Positions 11,851 to 24,400 of a stretch of DNA of 64,000 nucleotides are shown here, one piece after another. This DNA comes from Blasia pusilla (Eukaryota; Marchantiophyta; Marchantiopsida; Blasiales): positions 68,262,001-68,326,000 of the forward strand of contig CM114271.1 in assembly GCA_050084515.1 (NCBI GenBank), read 5' to 3'. The notes under the pieces were generated by a model that saw only the letters and a program-made list of their open reading frames with translations, was not told the DNA's origin and ran no database searches. A program made the translations under genes and the position numbers. The first letter of the stretch is position 1, and each line of letters begins with the position of its first letter.

Positions 11851-14572
11851 GAATGACAAATTAATGCACTATGTTGTTAGAATCATCACAAACTAGCGGG
11901 TTGCTCATTTTATGGACAGAGGTAATAGGGCTCTTCACAAGGTTGTACATAGAAAAAGTCAATGTCCACGGATTTATGTCTGATATTATTTGTCACTGGG
12001 ACAAACATGTTCGTGTGGGCATGGGATCCCGCGGTGCACTCCTAAGCCCACCTCGCCCGCAATATAGACTTGGGCTTAGCTAGCCCCCCACCTCAAAGCC
12101 TACCGACCATCACGCATTCTCCCCACCCGTTATGTAGCTTGTATTGAGCCCGCGGAGGCCCGCATCACGCTCGCATGGAAAGGGCTCGTAGTTGGTTTAC
12201 TCGTTCGATCTCTGCCAAGATCTGTTCCTACATCCTGCCAAGCTTGCACGGAGGACCCGTTAAGCATGTCCATCCCATGGATGGACAAGTCGGATTTGTG
12301 CAATCCTTGCTACTCAAAGTTGAAAAGTTTCTCATGTGAGAAATTTCCTAAATATTTTGTTGAAACCCATGTTTAGAAAAATATTTCTTACTGATTTGCC
12401 CAAATTACACATGTTAAGCATTGGAGGGAGTAGACAAATAAAAGAGGTTTCCTCTTTTAACATAGTATACATAGTGGGAATGGAATTTGGGAGAACATAG
12501 ATATACAACTAACTAGTTGGGATTGCAAATCAATCTTATGAGCATTATGAAACAAATTTCAATCAATTGTAAGAAACATGCAAGATCTTGGATTGAAGGT
12601 TCTTAGATACCTACAATTAAGACACTTGGCTGCATAGTTTTCCGTCTTATCATGGTTTGTTTCATTTTTTTTTATTGGATATTTTTGACTTGTTTTCCTT
12701 TTCTATTACCCTAGTGGGGAGCTCATGCCATACACGGGAGTGAAGGAAAATCGTTTTCTTGCTGGCTTTAGATGGGGAAACATTTTCTTGATGCCCAATT
12801 GCCACATGTCAAACAAAGAGGTGTTTGCAACTCAAGAAGGCACTCTCCCATAATAATATAGATAATAGGCCTACCTCTTCAAGTGGTGTATCTCATTTAA
12901 TGTGAAAAAGATAAACTTAGTCTATTGGAAAGATTACAACATATCCAACATAAATATATGAAGGCTAGGGTTGAGTATAAGTCCATATATACTCATATCC
13001 AAGCTCTAATAAAATTAGATTTTGTGAGAGCCCCATTGTATTGTATGGGTTGTCAACATTTATAATACTAATTAGATGGAGTCCAAAATAATTCTTCCAT
13101 CCCTTGAAAATATCACATGCTTGTAATTGGGCACCAATCAAAGCTTATTAGAGAGACCAAGAGAGAATCTATATACTAATTGGAGGATGCAATTTTCTAT
13201 AGCTGCTCCTCTATCTGACACGTGGCACTTGGTTTTTTCATAATTATTTTGGATCATTTTAAAGGGGTTGTGTAAATATTGGTAGGAGGGTTACGTCTAA
13301 ACATGAGCTATTAATAAGGGATAGTGTCGCTTCACTTTTCTCAAAAATACTTTGGATCATTTCAAGGGGGTTGTGTAAATATCGGTAGGAGAGTTATGTT
13401 GAGTTAATAAGGGACCGCGCGATGCACGATCCCTTACGTGCCCTTACTGGTATCTTTAAAGGTAGGTATCACTTGTAAAAATATCCCCTTTCATTTTATT
13501 TTTGTGAAGTTGAGTCAAATTGCTTTTGGTGCTTCGATTGATCTCTTACTCTTAGTACTTTAACCTCCTTGTGGATATTTCTATCCATTCTTTATGTTAA
13601 ATGCCTTTTTTTCCCTTAGAGAAAACCAAAAATTTCCAATACATTGTAATATGATCATGAATTTTTTATTGAGATTTGGATATTCAGATGCCATACAAAT
13701 AAGCATGGTTGAATAAAATCTTACCCTTCAAGTTATCAATCTTTATAGCAATAGTATGATGATTTTCATATGGAATGTGTACCATACAAATCATGATGGG
13801 TTTGAGAAATAAAGACACATCAGTGAAAAACAGATGAGTGAAAACGAAAGACTCAAATATGAGATCAATCTAATGTGTTAAAAAGAGAGGAATTATAACT
13901 ATATCTATAGCATTAAAATACATATAAATGATGTATATAGATCTCCGCCCTACTCTAGGTTGCTTGAATAATGACATTCAATGTTATGCTTACAATAGTT
14001 TTAAAGTTGTACATGACTCCCACACATGTATCATTTTGTTAATCCAAAGGAGTAAGAAGGAAGTATTCCCCTCTAATTTTTTTTATTAAAAAAAGAATTA
14101 TGAACATGCCAATTTTTAAATGCTTTTACATCAAATAATAATTTCAATTTAATATCAGATTTTTTCAAAAAAAATGGGAACTATTTATAAAAGGTTAGCT
14201 TTGGAAAGTTTTCTATAATTTCCCTTTCTAATTTTCAAGAATATTCATTAAATAAATATCTTATTTTTAAAAATTAAAGAAATTAAAGATCACCATTAGG
14301 TGGATATTTTATAAATAGAGATATTTTTATTTTAAGGACGTCATAAAAATTAAACCAAGGAAATAATAAAATTGATACCAAAAGAAAAATATAAGATAGA
14401 AAGAATGGAAAAAGTTTACAATGTTCTTGATTGATATTCTAGTGGTAACCCATGTTGCTCATTAAAGTATAGATTTGTTCTTTCCTTTGAAATCATCATC
14501 GAGAGAGTGGAGACTCTTTTCTAGTCGAGGCTAGGGAATTTCTTCCATCTTTTCCTTTTAAATAAACCCATA
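11851..14572. other. AT-rich repeat debris, no gene recognised
   Basis: No coding region recognised. A short GC-rich island lies at 12020-12260. 12715-12860 is the partner of the 6660-6860 repeat. The ~103-bp tandem duplication is listed separately. Remaining sequence is very AT-rich. Confidence 0.45.
13248..13400. repeat. Two-copy tandem duplication (103 bp period)
   Basis: TTTGGATCATTTTAAAGGGG at 13248 recurs with two substitutions at 13351, both followed by TTGTGTAAATAT.GGTAGGAG. Ends with GCGCGATGCACGATCCCTTA, which looks like a transposon-end dyad. Confidence 0.8.
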
Positions 14573-15016
14573 TTCAATGGATTGCGAGATATTCATGAAA
14601 ATTACAATAGTATTGGATCCTTTCATTATTTTTTCTAGAGTGATTACACCTTTTCTTCCATATCCCTTGGTACTTATCCCAAATAAGAATCGTTATGCAA
14701 AATTTCCAAAAGTTCTTTGTTAGAGCATATTGGAAATTTGTCAATTGATATGCCCCATTTGTTAAGCCATACACTACAATTTTGGCAAAGATGTAAGAAA
14801 CATGTTCAATGGATTGCGAGATATTCATGAAAATTACAATTGTATTGGATCCTTTCACTATTTTTTCTAGAGTGATTACACCTTTTCTTCCATATCCCTT
14901 GGTACTTATCCCAAATAAGAATCGTTATGCACAATTTCCAAAAGGTCTTTGTTAGAGCTTATTGGAAATTTGTCAATTGATATGCCCCATTTGTTAAGCC
15001 ATACACTACAATTTTG
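14573..15016. repeat. Near-identical 212-bp tandem duplication
   Basis: 14573-14784 is repeated at 14805-15016 with only a few substitutions, leaving a 20-base spacer between copies. A minus-strand open frame runs through most of the duplication but shows no known motif. High identity indicates a young duplication. Confidence 0.92.
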
Positions 15017-15224
15017 TTATTTATTCTTTACCTCAATACTAATAGTGTCCTTGGAAGCCCATAAGGCTCTTGCAAAGAGGGGATTAGGATTTTCTTTTGT
15101 AATAACTTCTAGATATTGAAGGAACGTGATTAAGATTTTGGTTGGATGAATATCTTATCCAACTTATCCAAAACTTAACAAAAAGTAGACTAGAGTTACA
15201 CGTGGAAAAATTTCATATCCACAG

Positions 15225-15735
15225 ATATGTCCATGTCCGTAGACTTACGTTTATTCTATGGAAGGACTTGTCCATGTGGGCCCCACCTTCCCCTTCTTCC
15301 TCATTCCCTCCACTTGCCCCAATGTTCTGCACTTTCCCATTTCTTCCTCCCCCTACCTCCACTCCCTCCTCTCTAATTCCCCCATCCGCCCTTGCCTTGC
15401 CTTCCACCATAAGCTTTAAGTATGAGGCCCACCTCTTCCAGTGCATGTCCAAACTTGTCGATAAATGTCCCTTTTTTTTGCAACTCTGAAGTAGGCAAGG
15501 TTGCATATGGACAAAATGTGTGTTCGTGGATTTATGTTCATCTTATGGAAGGACTTGCTCATATGGGCCCTACCTTCCCACTTTCTTGTCCCCCGTTCTC
15601 CTCTCCTCCTCTCCCTTCCCCCTTGCTTCCCCGCTCTCCCACCCTACCTTCCACCATGAGTAATAAGTATGGGGTCCACCTCTTGCAATCCTTGTCTACG
15701 GACATGTTGAGACTTTTCCATTTATGCCTATCTTA
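15225..15735 (+). repeat. Diverged tandem pair with pyrimidine-rich core
   Basis: Both halves contain TCTTATGGAAGGACTTG-like sequence, a TGGGCCC..CCTTCCC run, a long CT-rich stretch, CTTCCACCAT.AG and AAGTATG.GG.CCACCTCTT. Period is about 275-280 bases. A weaker relative is visible around 11970-12030. Noncoding. Confidence 0.65.
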
Positions 15736-15754
15736 GGGACAAGCATTTTTGTAC

Positions 15755-16070
15755 AACCCGTAGAAAACTGCTAAAGAAGCATAACCGGTGGGAAACGGCT
15801 CTTACACTCACATACCACCATGGAGAATAAAATTTGCATGGAGAGAATGAATAGAGGTTGGTCACCTTCTCAATTATATAGGGTATGTACAAGCAACCCT
15901 AACCCTAATCTTAACCATAGACTTGAGTTAGACTAACTGCGATTAACTAATCCTTGTTAAGATAATCGCGCTTTACTGACTAACCAAGATTAAGCTTCCA
16001 TACTTCGTATGAGTATCAAATATAGCAGTTTAAGCGTCTCATGAGCTTGACTATAACTCAATCTTCAATA
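15755..16070 (-). mobile_element. Probable 3' LTR of the minus-strand copia element
   Basis: On the minus strand the RNase H reading ends in CTTGAGGGAGAG (16071-16082), a typical copia polypurine tract, and the LTR should start right after it. The end near 15755 is a guess from a TG on the plus strand. Only one LTR is visible, so identity between the two ends cannot be measured. Confidence 0.45.
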
Positions 16071-16900
16071 CTCTCCCTCAAGCTCATATCCATATGTCTA
16101 ACGTCTAAATAGTTTCTAAACATCTCAAACTTATCTCTAGACAATGCCTTTGTAAAGATATCACTTTTTTGTTGATATGTATCTATATACACAAGATCAA
16201 TTTCTTTTGCAAGCACTTTCACTCTGATAAAATGATAGTGCACCTAAACATGTTTTGTATGAGCATGAAACACAGGGTTATTAGCAAGTTTGATGCTACT
16301 ACTATTGTTTGCATACATTACACTAGGTCCTAAGTTACTAACAATCTCAACAAGTAATCGATGAAGCCACACCGCCTCACGTGCAACATTGGTTGCTCCT
16401 CTGTATTCAGCCTCTGTTGAAGATAAAGCAACTGTAGGTTGCTTCTTTGAAGCCTAACTTATAATAGAGCTTCCCAAAGTAAAGGAATAATCAGATGTGG
16501 AGTGAAAATTAGACACGCTTCTTGCCCTATCAACATATGTCAATCCCTGTAATTTTTAACTCGAAGAAGGTTCAAATTGAAGCCCAAATTGAATAGAGAA
16601 TTTCACATACCGCATAATCCTCCTCACAACATCAAGGTGAGGTTTTCGAGGTGCTTGCATAAATTGGCTCATTGGGATACATAGCTCAAATCTGGCTTGG
16701 TTATAGTTAGATAGATCAAACTTCCAACCATGCGCCTGTACATATTGGAATCTGCAATCAACTCTCCTTCATCCACTCTATGCTTCACACTCTGGTCCAG
16801 CGGTGTAGAGATTGGCTTATAGGCCGTCATATCATATTTTGAAACTACATGAAGAGCATATTATCGTTATAGTAACCACATGCTCCCTCCAACCTTGATA
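16058..16900 (-). pseudogene. Copia pol C-terminus (end of RT and RNase H)
   Basis: Reading on the minus strand from about 16900: KYDMTAYKPISTPLDQSVK, then YRRMVGSLIYLT, MSQFMQAPRKPHLDVVRRI, ALSSTEAEYRGATNVAREAVW (RNase H; the STEAEY block is diagnostic), SSIKLANNPVFHAHTKH and KSDIFTKALSRDKFEMFRN at the end. There are several internal stops and shifts. The upstream RT and integrase parts are not contiguous; related integrase and gag pieces in the same orientation lie at 31.5-34.3 kb. The upstream edge abuts the kinesin fragment. Confidence 0.88.
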
Positions 16901-16984
16901 AACTGAATACCAAGGAACGCTTGAAATGTCTGTACAAATTGACCGGATTCACAACATTATCACTATGATAATACTTGAATAGGA

Positions 16985-18575
16985 GCTAAACCGGAAATAA
17001 CAGACCTTATATCCATCGAGTGCGCTTTGCACAAGTTGAGAGATCTCCACAAAAACATCTTCTTGCAATATTTCGGGTCCAAATACTTTATCAAAGGTGA
17101 AAGTATGTTTTTTTGCCTGTGATCAGCCATTAACGCTACCCAAGTGTGATCCAGCAGATAGTTTCATATAAATTCCACGTACTACAACACGTGAGTTCAT
17201 TGTCCCACATCAGCTCCAAACAGCAACAACAACGCTTCCCATGGAGTCGACCACTTCTGGAAGTGCAGATTCATCATAGGCGAGACAATGACAGAATCCA
17301 AAGGGATCCAACACACTCACTGACCTTGACTTTGAATGAGTTCAATACCCTTGCATACGAACTCTGTTGAAGTGGGATATTGAACGGGAGGGTCTAACAC
17401 AGAACCTTCATCCTCGTCAGGCATGAGAGGGCGCACCCTGCAGAACACTCGTACATTTCCCTTGAGCTCTTGCGTATTCCAGTACATCAAAGTTATCGTA
17501 CTCCCTTCTCTTCATCAGTGATCCAAACCCGGTATCGATGGCAGACACATGACTTATAAACAAACAGGAGGTCGCAATATAGGACATCTTCATCAATGAC
17601 CATGTACTGGATAGTCATGACTAAATGGCATTCAGAAAATAGCAGGAGACTCCAACGTGGAACAGAGGTTTCCAAAATGGTGTTATGGAGCTTCCTTCTC
17701 ATAAGCTCCCCATCATGAATTTTTATCTCAGCTTCACGAAGTCTCTCCAGAACTTCTTCCAATTTACCTTTGTATTTTTCCCCTTTACATTCGTTCTCTG
17801 CTATTCTTGCCTCTGCCATCTGGTAAAATTGCAATGTACAGGGCTTGGTGAAGAAGGACCCAGATAAAGTTTCCAAATCTTCAGAAACCTACACCCTTCC
17901 GTGCAAGTGAAGCTTGACTGGTAAAAGTCTACTGGACATGTGCATACCTTCAACTTCTGGTGCGCAAAGTCCAGTTGCTATCGCAAGGCCTTCATTTGCT
18001 CACTTTGTGACGAGTATCCTTCCTACAAAGCATCAGTTCAACTGGAAAATCAACCTCATGGATCATTTTCTTGTTCCATTCATGCGATCATGGTTAGAGA
18101 CCAGCCAGGTTTGGAGTAAAGCTCCACCACAGGAAAACTTGAAGGACGACGGTCAATTTCTACCAGATCTCATGTCCAACGTTAACTCACAGAATTCACA
18201 ATGTAAGCGAATACTACCTCTAGGGCGATAGCTTTGCTGCTCAGCTATTCAAGCTCAGCAGCAGACTTCCCGGTGCATTCTTTGTACCGCATGTTCTCCC
18301 CGATGAGAGCTCGCACTTAACTGGCCCTTTGTTCTTTATCGTCTGTTATTCGCTGCAGCTCCCCACGTATCCTCTCGGCTTCTTCCCTCAACTCTTTATT
18401 CTGTTTCCGTCTCTCCTGCATTGTGGCCTGCGCATTTCGAGGCATAGAAATCCTTCAGCTAGAAGAGTCTCAAGCTACAATTTAAGATCTCCAATTGCTT
18501 CTTTGAATTCCTTGGTGAGCACCCCAAACCTTTCATTATGTTACACGTCAGTTTGGAAAACGAAATATAGATGAA
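16985..18575 (-). pseudogene. Kinesin-14 gene fragment (coiled coil, neck, first part of motor)
   Basis: On the minus strand, coiled-coil sequence (ERRKQNKELREEAERIRGEL around 18400, then AEARIAENECKGEKYKGKL near 17815) leads to RRKLHNTILE at about 17690-17670 and, after a gap, ELKGNVRVFCRVRPLMPDED at 17470-17410, the unmistakable kinesin-14 neck-to-motor junction. YPTSTEFVCKGIELIQSQ follows to 17325. A GT-AG intron (17324-17117) joins in frame to [14 protein letters not shown] and [14 protein letters not shown]. Homology stops there, just before the ATP-binding P-loop, so the fragment cannot be a motor. Stops in the coiled coil confirm decay. Retained intron means a DNA-level copy, not a retrocopy. 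It is wedged between copia RNase H and a Q-rich relic, and may have been carried by a transposon. Confidence 0.88.
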
Positions 18576-18639
18576 TGGCACGCAGATTTATCACTTCAGT
18601 ATCTTGCTTGCATCAAGCTGATCTTGGAGGTCAATCAAA

Positions 18640-19425
18640 TCTGTGTAATTGCATTACTGTGTAATTGCATTTGTTGTTGTTGATATTTTTGCTATTGCTG
18701 ATGTTGTCGTTGCTCCTGTTGCAACAACTACTGATCTTGTTGCTGAAATAAAAGTTTTTTGATTCTACTGTTGTAGCTGCTCCTATTGTTGTTGCATCTG
18801 CTATTACTGTTGCATCCGCTGCTGTTGTAATTGATAATGCTTTTGGTTGTACAATCTGCTGCTGCTGCAGCAATTTGTGTTCATGTTGCTGAAGTAAAAG
18901 TTGTTGTTGTTGCTGCTGTAACTGCTCCTTCTATTGTTGCATCATCTGCTGTTGTAATTGATGTTGCTTTAGTTATAAAATCTTTTTTTTCTGTTGCTGC
19001 AACAATTACTGTTCCTGCTGCTGAAGTAAAAGTTGTTGTTGGAGTTGTTATAGTTAGTCGTGTTGTTGTTGCATCTGCTGTTGCTATAATTGATGTTGCT
19101 TTTGTTGTATAACCTTTTGCTACTACTAATGCTATTGTAAGTACTGCTAATGTTGTGTTAATTATTGTTGTTTTTGTAGTTGTTGATGATGCTGTTGTGT
19201 TTGTTGAGAAGAGCCAACAAAAGAGCCCTCCCATTTATGAGATTCCATACTTTGCCTTGCAACCTGCTGTAGTTGTTGTTGCATCAACTGTTGCTGCTAA
19301 TGTCGTTGTAAGTGTTGTTGATGTTGTGTTAATTGTTATTGCTGCTATAGTTGTTGATGATGCTCCTGTGTTTGTTGAGAAGAGCCTACAAAAGAGCCAT
19401 CCCATTTCTTTGGGCTCCATCACGA
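18640..19425 (-). pseudogene. Decayed glutamine-rich coding frame with internal repeat
   Basis: One minus-strand frame reads Q-rich almost throughout: for example GSFVGSSQQTQEHHQQL, QQLMQQQLQQVARQSMES, then GSFVGSSQQTQQHHQQLQ, QLQQQQQQLLLQQHEHKLL. It is broken by about 15 stops, nearly all TAG or TAA in place of CAG or CAA. The block KWDGSFVGSSQQTQ occurs twice about 165 bases apart. The plus-strand frames (runs of V, A) are shadows. Q-rich tracts of this kind occur in transcription co-regulators, but the protein cannot be named. It directly precedes the kinesin fragment on the same strand. Confidence 0.6.
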
Positions 19426-21187
19426 ATCATTTACTGTGATTGGTTGCTCATTGTCTTTTTGCTGGTTTTTCCTGTAATTCAAAATTTCTTGCAAGCTCTC
19501 TTCTCTGGTTTAAGGTCTATTCTTCCAAGTTTGTTGCTTTATGTGTTGTTTTGAGCTCCACTTTTGATGGCTATGCGCACTTCAAGCAAATTTTGAGTAA
19601 AAGCTTTATGATTCCGAGCCATGCATGATTCAGTACTACTTGTACTCGAAGCTGGTTGTTGCTTCCTGTTGTGAGCGCCATCGATCACCTGTGTGTAGCT
19701 CTCCTTGTGTGCAACTCTCCTCGATACTTTTCCAAGGTATTTTTCAAAGGACCACTACTTTACCCTAAAGGATGAATCCAGTTGACCAACCACCGCTTGA
19801 TGTACAAATTGAACTTCATGGCAGCCTACGACTACATCAAAGACAACCTTCCTTGGTTCAACGCATCCAAAGTCTACCTATTGAAGTTCAAGTGATGATT
19901 TTTACTTTACACTCATGTCACTATTGGTATTGGATCTGGCATGAACGAATTGAGAATTGGCGCTTTCATTCAAAAGCACGGCATGTATATGTGACGGTCT
20001 CTAATTTCGTGTCTAGGCAAGAAGATCGATAGTGCATCCTTCTTTGGTTGATGATGGATGTTGCAGAGATCATGACCCTTCATACCTGTCATGATTCTGA
20101 TAGCATGGTCGTCGATGAGGACTCTTCACCCATATTTAGGAAGGCGTTGGCTCTTATCCATGCAGCTATTGCATATTCTGGGAAACCATGTATAGTCAGA
20201 TTTGAGTACTCTTCTGTGAGAATGGAGAGACTTCCTGGTGAGAGAATATGCAACGCAACTAGTTATCGTAGGGAGAACCTGAGTGGTCGTCTTTGCCCAT
20301 GTTGTGCTCATTTTTTTTGTGGCCCTATTTGGTGGCGTTCCAGGAGAGTAGCTTGGTAGGTTTGGAACTTTCAAACTCTATAACTTTTTGAGTGAGATTG
20401 ACTTCATTTTGTTAAAAAGGCAGAAAAGGATGGTTTTAAGGAACTCATGTATTACAAGTGATAGAGAAACTATTTTCACCAATGACTACAGATTGGAATT
20501 TTGGATATATATACCAGATTTTGAGATGAAGTAAGAAGGAGTTAGTAGAGAAAGTGGAGCTCAAAGCCTATTTTGGAACACTGACTTTTGATTTAAACTG
20601 GTTTATAATGACCAGCAACATCGGATAGAAAGCCATTGTCCAGTTGATGTAAATGCGGATGATTTCAATTTTTGCATGAATGGATAGGCCAAGTGGTTTG
20701 ATTTTCTATATCTTACCATACCATCAACATAGAATATCACGCAAAATTTACCACAAAATGCAGTATTCTGGATGACAAAAAAATCAAGGCAGCAAAGTGT
20801 TTGTGGAGTTGTGATGTGGCTAAAAATTGAACCGAGTTTTGTTATGTAGCGATGAGGGCTAATCCTCTGACTCTGTGGTTTTCTTTTAATGCATAATTTT
20901 CCCAAAAAAAACTCAAAGCTACAATGTTTAAATGAAGAAATATAGAAGAAATAACCATACCTTTCAAACAGACAACCTAAAGATAAGGCATTTAACATGG
21001 AAATGGTCTGAAATTCAGAAATCATAGATAAATCATCACTTGAAGTGCACATAGACTTAGGGAAAAATAAATCTTATACCACTTTATAGTATTCAAACTG
21101 TATTGATGTATTTATATCTGATCATTCACGTGATACAATCTCTATGCATATACTTAAGACATCTGCATGTGTCATGTTGTGAAGGTG
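19426..21187. other. Unassigned stretch with short coding-like pieces
   Basis: A plus-strand piece near 19800 reads NFMAAYDYIKDNLPWFNASKV, and a 103-codon open frame at 20048-20359 reads DVAEIMTLHTCHDSDSMV. Both look protein-like but I do not recognise a family. The rest is AT-rich. No transposon end similar to the right end of the CACTA element was found here. Confidence 0.3.
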
Positions 21188-21297
21188 TGTGTCAAAGATC
21201 ATTTTCGGATTGTAGAGGATCAAATTATCACTATCAGAGAAGGATATCAACGAGAGGTTTATATTTCCGTGAGAGATATACTTGATATACTCAAGGT
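21188..21297 (+). other. Exon-like fragment, unrecognised
   Basis: One frame reads KDHFRIVEDQIITIREGY then QREVYISVRDILDILK and ends at a good donor (AAG|GTACGTAG) at about 21293. An acceptor lies just before the next transposase-like frame at 21469. It could be the 5' end of the transposase gene or a captured exon. Confidence 0.3.
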
Positions 21298-21470
21298 ACG
21301 TAGATAATTACGGATTCTCCCTTCATTCATATTGAAATCAACATATTCTGCTCCAATAGATATCCACCATACTGAAACATTTTCACTTCCATGTTTATAA
21401 TGTTAGGAACAATGGGATGCCATAATTTCCTTCATTCATTTACCTCTGTTCTTATTAACTTGACGTAGGG

Positions 21471-24400
21471 GTGATGATACCACAAAGGACTGCTCACGTC
21501 CGGTTGGATTTGACACATCCTCATAGAATCCAAGCACACGAGTATAAGTTGTGGCAAAGGGAGTGCGATAAGTCTCGCAAACTGGGGAGGAAGAGGGCAA
21601 GATGCCCTTGTACAGAGTGCAAGGGCGGAACTACCTTGGGACTAGCAAAGGTAGAAGACCATCTAAGGAAGAATGGTCGATCTCATCTTTGTGGAGTTCC
21701 AAAAAGTAGGGAGGAGTGGGACTCTTCAGATGAGGAGTGGCTTACACAACAAGAGGTCAATGACAAGGAGCAACGTGAGCACATTATGCAATCCTATGTT
21801 AGACCTAAAATCTCGCATCCAGAGAATCCTGATTTGGATGTTGATATTGATGTTCCCAGATGTTGAATGATATTTTTAGAGAATATGATCATCTCCATGA
21901 TGAGGATATGGTTGTTGATGAAAGTGGGACAGAGAACGGGAACCTCAATGAAACCAATGATCCAAATATTCCATCAGATTTTCATGAGCTTACCGCAGCA
22001 TGCAAGCCACTCTTCCCTGGAGCCAAGACTTCTTTACTTGCATTTGTTATGCTCCTTTTCAATATTGGTACGACCCATGGGGTCCCTAATATTGTAATTG
22101 ATGAGATATTGAAACTCCTACGTAAGATGGTACTCCCATCTGAAAATCTTGTCCCACCATCATACTATGCAGCAAATAAACTCATTAGTAAACTTGGTAT
22201 GAGCTACAATTCTATCCATGCCTGCCCTAAAGGTTGTGTTCTATTTCGAGGGGACTTGGAAGGTGCAGAAATTTGCCCGAAGTGTGGGAATGCTAAGTTC
22301 AAGCAAGTCGGGAAGTCTTTAGTACCAAATAAGGTATTGAGACACTTCCCTGTAATCCCGCGGATCCAGCGTATGTATAGGTGTAGGGCCTTGTCTGAGT
22401 TATTGAGTTGGTCTTTTGAGAACAAAAGTAAGGATGGCATGGTAAGACATGCAGGGGATAGCAAGGCTTGGATTCATATTGATCGTTTGTACCCAGATTT
22501 TGCTATAGAGGGTAGAAATTGTAGGTTTGGTTTAGCACTTGACGGAGTTAATCCATACTCTGATAAGGCAAGCTCATGGTCAACATGGCCAATCCTATTG
22601 GTTAACTACAATTTTCCACCTTGGCTTCAAACAAAAAAGTTTTTTATCATGTTGGCTCTTATCATACCTGGTAAGGAGAGTGTGAATGGAGAGAATATCA
22701 ACACCTTCTTGGCCCCCTTGATAGAGGAGTTTAGGGAGTTGTGGAATGGAATTGAATTGAAAAGACCACATGGGTTCAAATTTAGAGCCATGATCTTATG
22801 GACTATAAATGATTATCCAGCCTATGGCACAATCTCAGGGCAAAGCCATGGTGGAAAACTTGCATGTACCGTATGTGGACCGTATGTGGATTCAGATTTC
22901 TCCAAACAATGTGGACAGCCTATATTTGGCGGTCATAGAAGACATCTTCCACTAGACCATGTTTGGAGAGGGCGACCTTATGGCCCTCGATTCAATGGTG
23001 AGAGTGAGTCTAGACCACCACCGTCAAGGATTACATCAGATTAAATTCTAGAATGGGCTGAAGAGAAAAATATATATGACGATGGAGGTGGTCGAGAGGA
23101 TGCTCCTACTGATCCATACAAGAGGATAGGGGTCAAGCGGCAAAGTATACTCTTTGATTTGCCATACTGGAAAGTATCCAACAAATATCTAATTGTTTTC
23201 AAATTTTTGTTGTGATAGGTGATATAGTTACTTATCTCTTGTCAGCCATGAATATGCATATATTTTTCCTTGACCTCAACGTAGCATCTGCTGATACGAC
23301 ACACCCTAGATGTTATGCATGTGGAGAAGAATATATCTGAGAATCTAGTTAAAACTCTATTTGGGATGAAGGATACAGTGAAGGTTAGAAGAGATATGGA
23401 GGCTCGTGGAATTCGACCTCACTTATGGTTACAACCCCATCCAAGTAAAGCAACAGGGTTAGTGAAACCTCAATGTGATTATGTTTTATCACCTCATGAA
23501 ATGTCCATTTTCCTAGCTAGGATTGAGTCCACAAAAGTGCCTATAGGATATAGTGCGGAGTTAAAGAAGCACGTGGTTAAAAAGAAATTGGGATCCATGA
23601 AGTCACATGATTATCATGTGTTGATTCACCAAATCCTTACCTTTGCCCTTCGTGGGCTAATGAAGGATCCAATTCGCTCATCAATCATGCGTTTGAGTAA
23701 GATATTTAGGTTATTGTGTTGTAAAGTGTATGATCCTACATGCTATGAACAACTATATAAGGATACAAAAATTACCCTTTGCCTATTGGAGATGCACTTT
23801 CCACCATCATTTTTTGATGTGATGACACATCTTCTTATCCACGTTGTCCAAGAATTGGATATATGTGGGCCTTTAGCTTGCCGATGGATGTATCCAATGG
23901 AAAGATACATGGATACTCTGAAAAAATATGTTAGATCTAAAGCTTGCCCAGAGGGATGTATGGCGGAGGGATATATCAAAGATGAGGCATTGGGATTTGT
24001 GACTGAGTATATGAAAAGATTTGAGGATGTGAGGACACGAATATGGGATGACGGCGAAGAAGAAGGGGTCGTAGGGGAGGAGTTGGAAGGTGCAGGACGT
24101 GAAATCAGATTATCCCGAGAAATGGCTATCTTGGCACACCACTATGTCCTACACAATATGGAGTGTATGGTCATGTGGCGTAGGTAAATTTCAACTATAT
24201 TCAATGAATTCAATGTATGGAAACCCAGAACCTGATCTTCTGAACCTTACATGTTTGTTTCAGCTTCCACGTCACCTTATTCTTTGGTGATGTTCTTTAT
24301 TTCTACCAGGAAATTTGAGGCTGAGAATGCATCAGTTTCTTTTGAAGAGTGGATTCAACCAGCTATCCTTCGAGATGCTAGGGAAAAAGATGGGAAGGTG

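Noticed and set aside
15886-15903. Interstitial telomere-like repeat (CCCTAACCCTAA)
   Set aside because: Only two units, and not the plant CCCTAAA type; more likely part of the copia LTR.
16961-16980. CACTATGATAATACTTG as the left end of the CACTA element
   Set aside because: It sits neatly at the kinesin/copia junction, but resemblance to the right end is weak beyond CACTA and the flanking triplets (TAT, ATA) do not match as a 3-bp target duplication.
18831-19439. Plus-strand Val/Ala-rich open frames
   Set aside because: Shadows of the minus-strand Q-rich frame (CAA/CAG read in reverse complement as TTG/CTG and its offsets).
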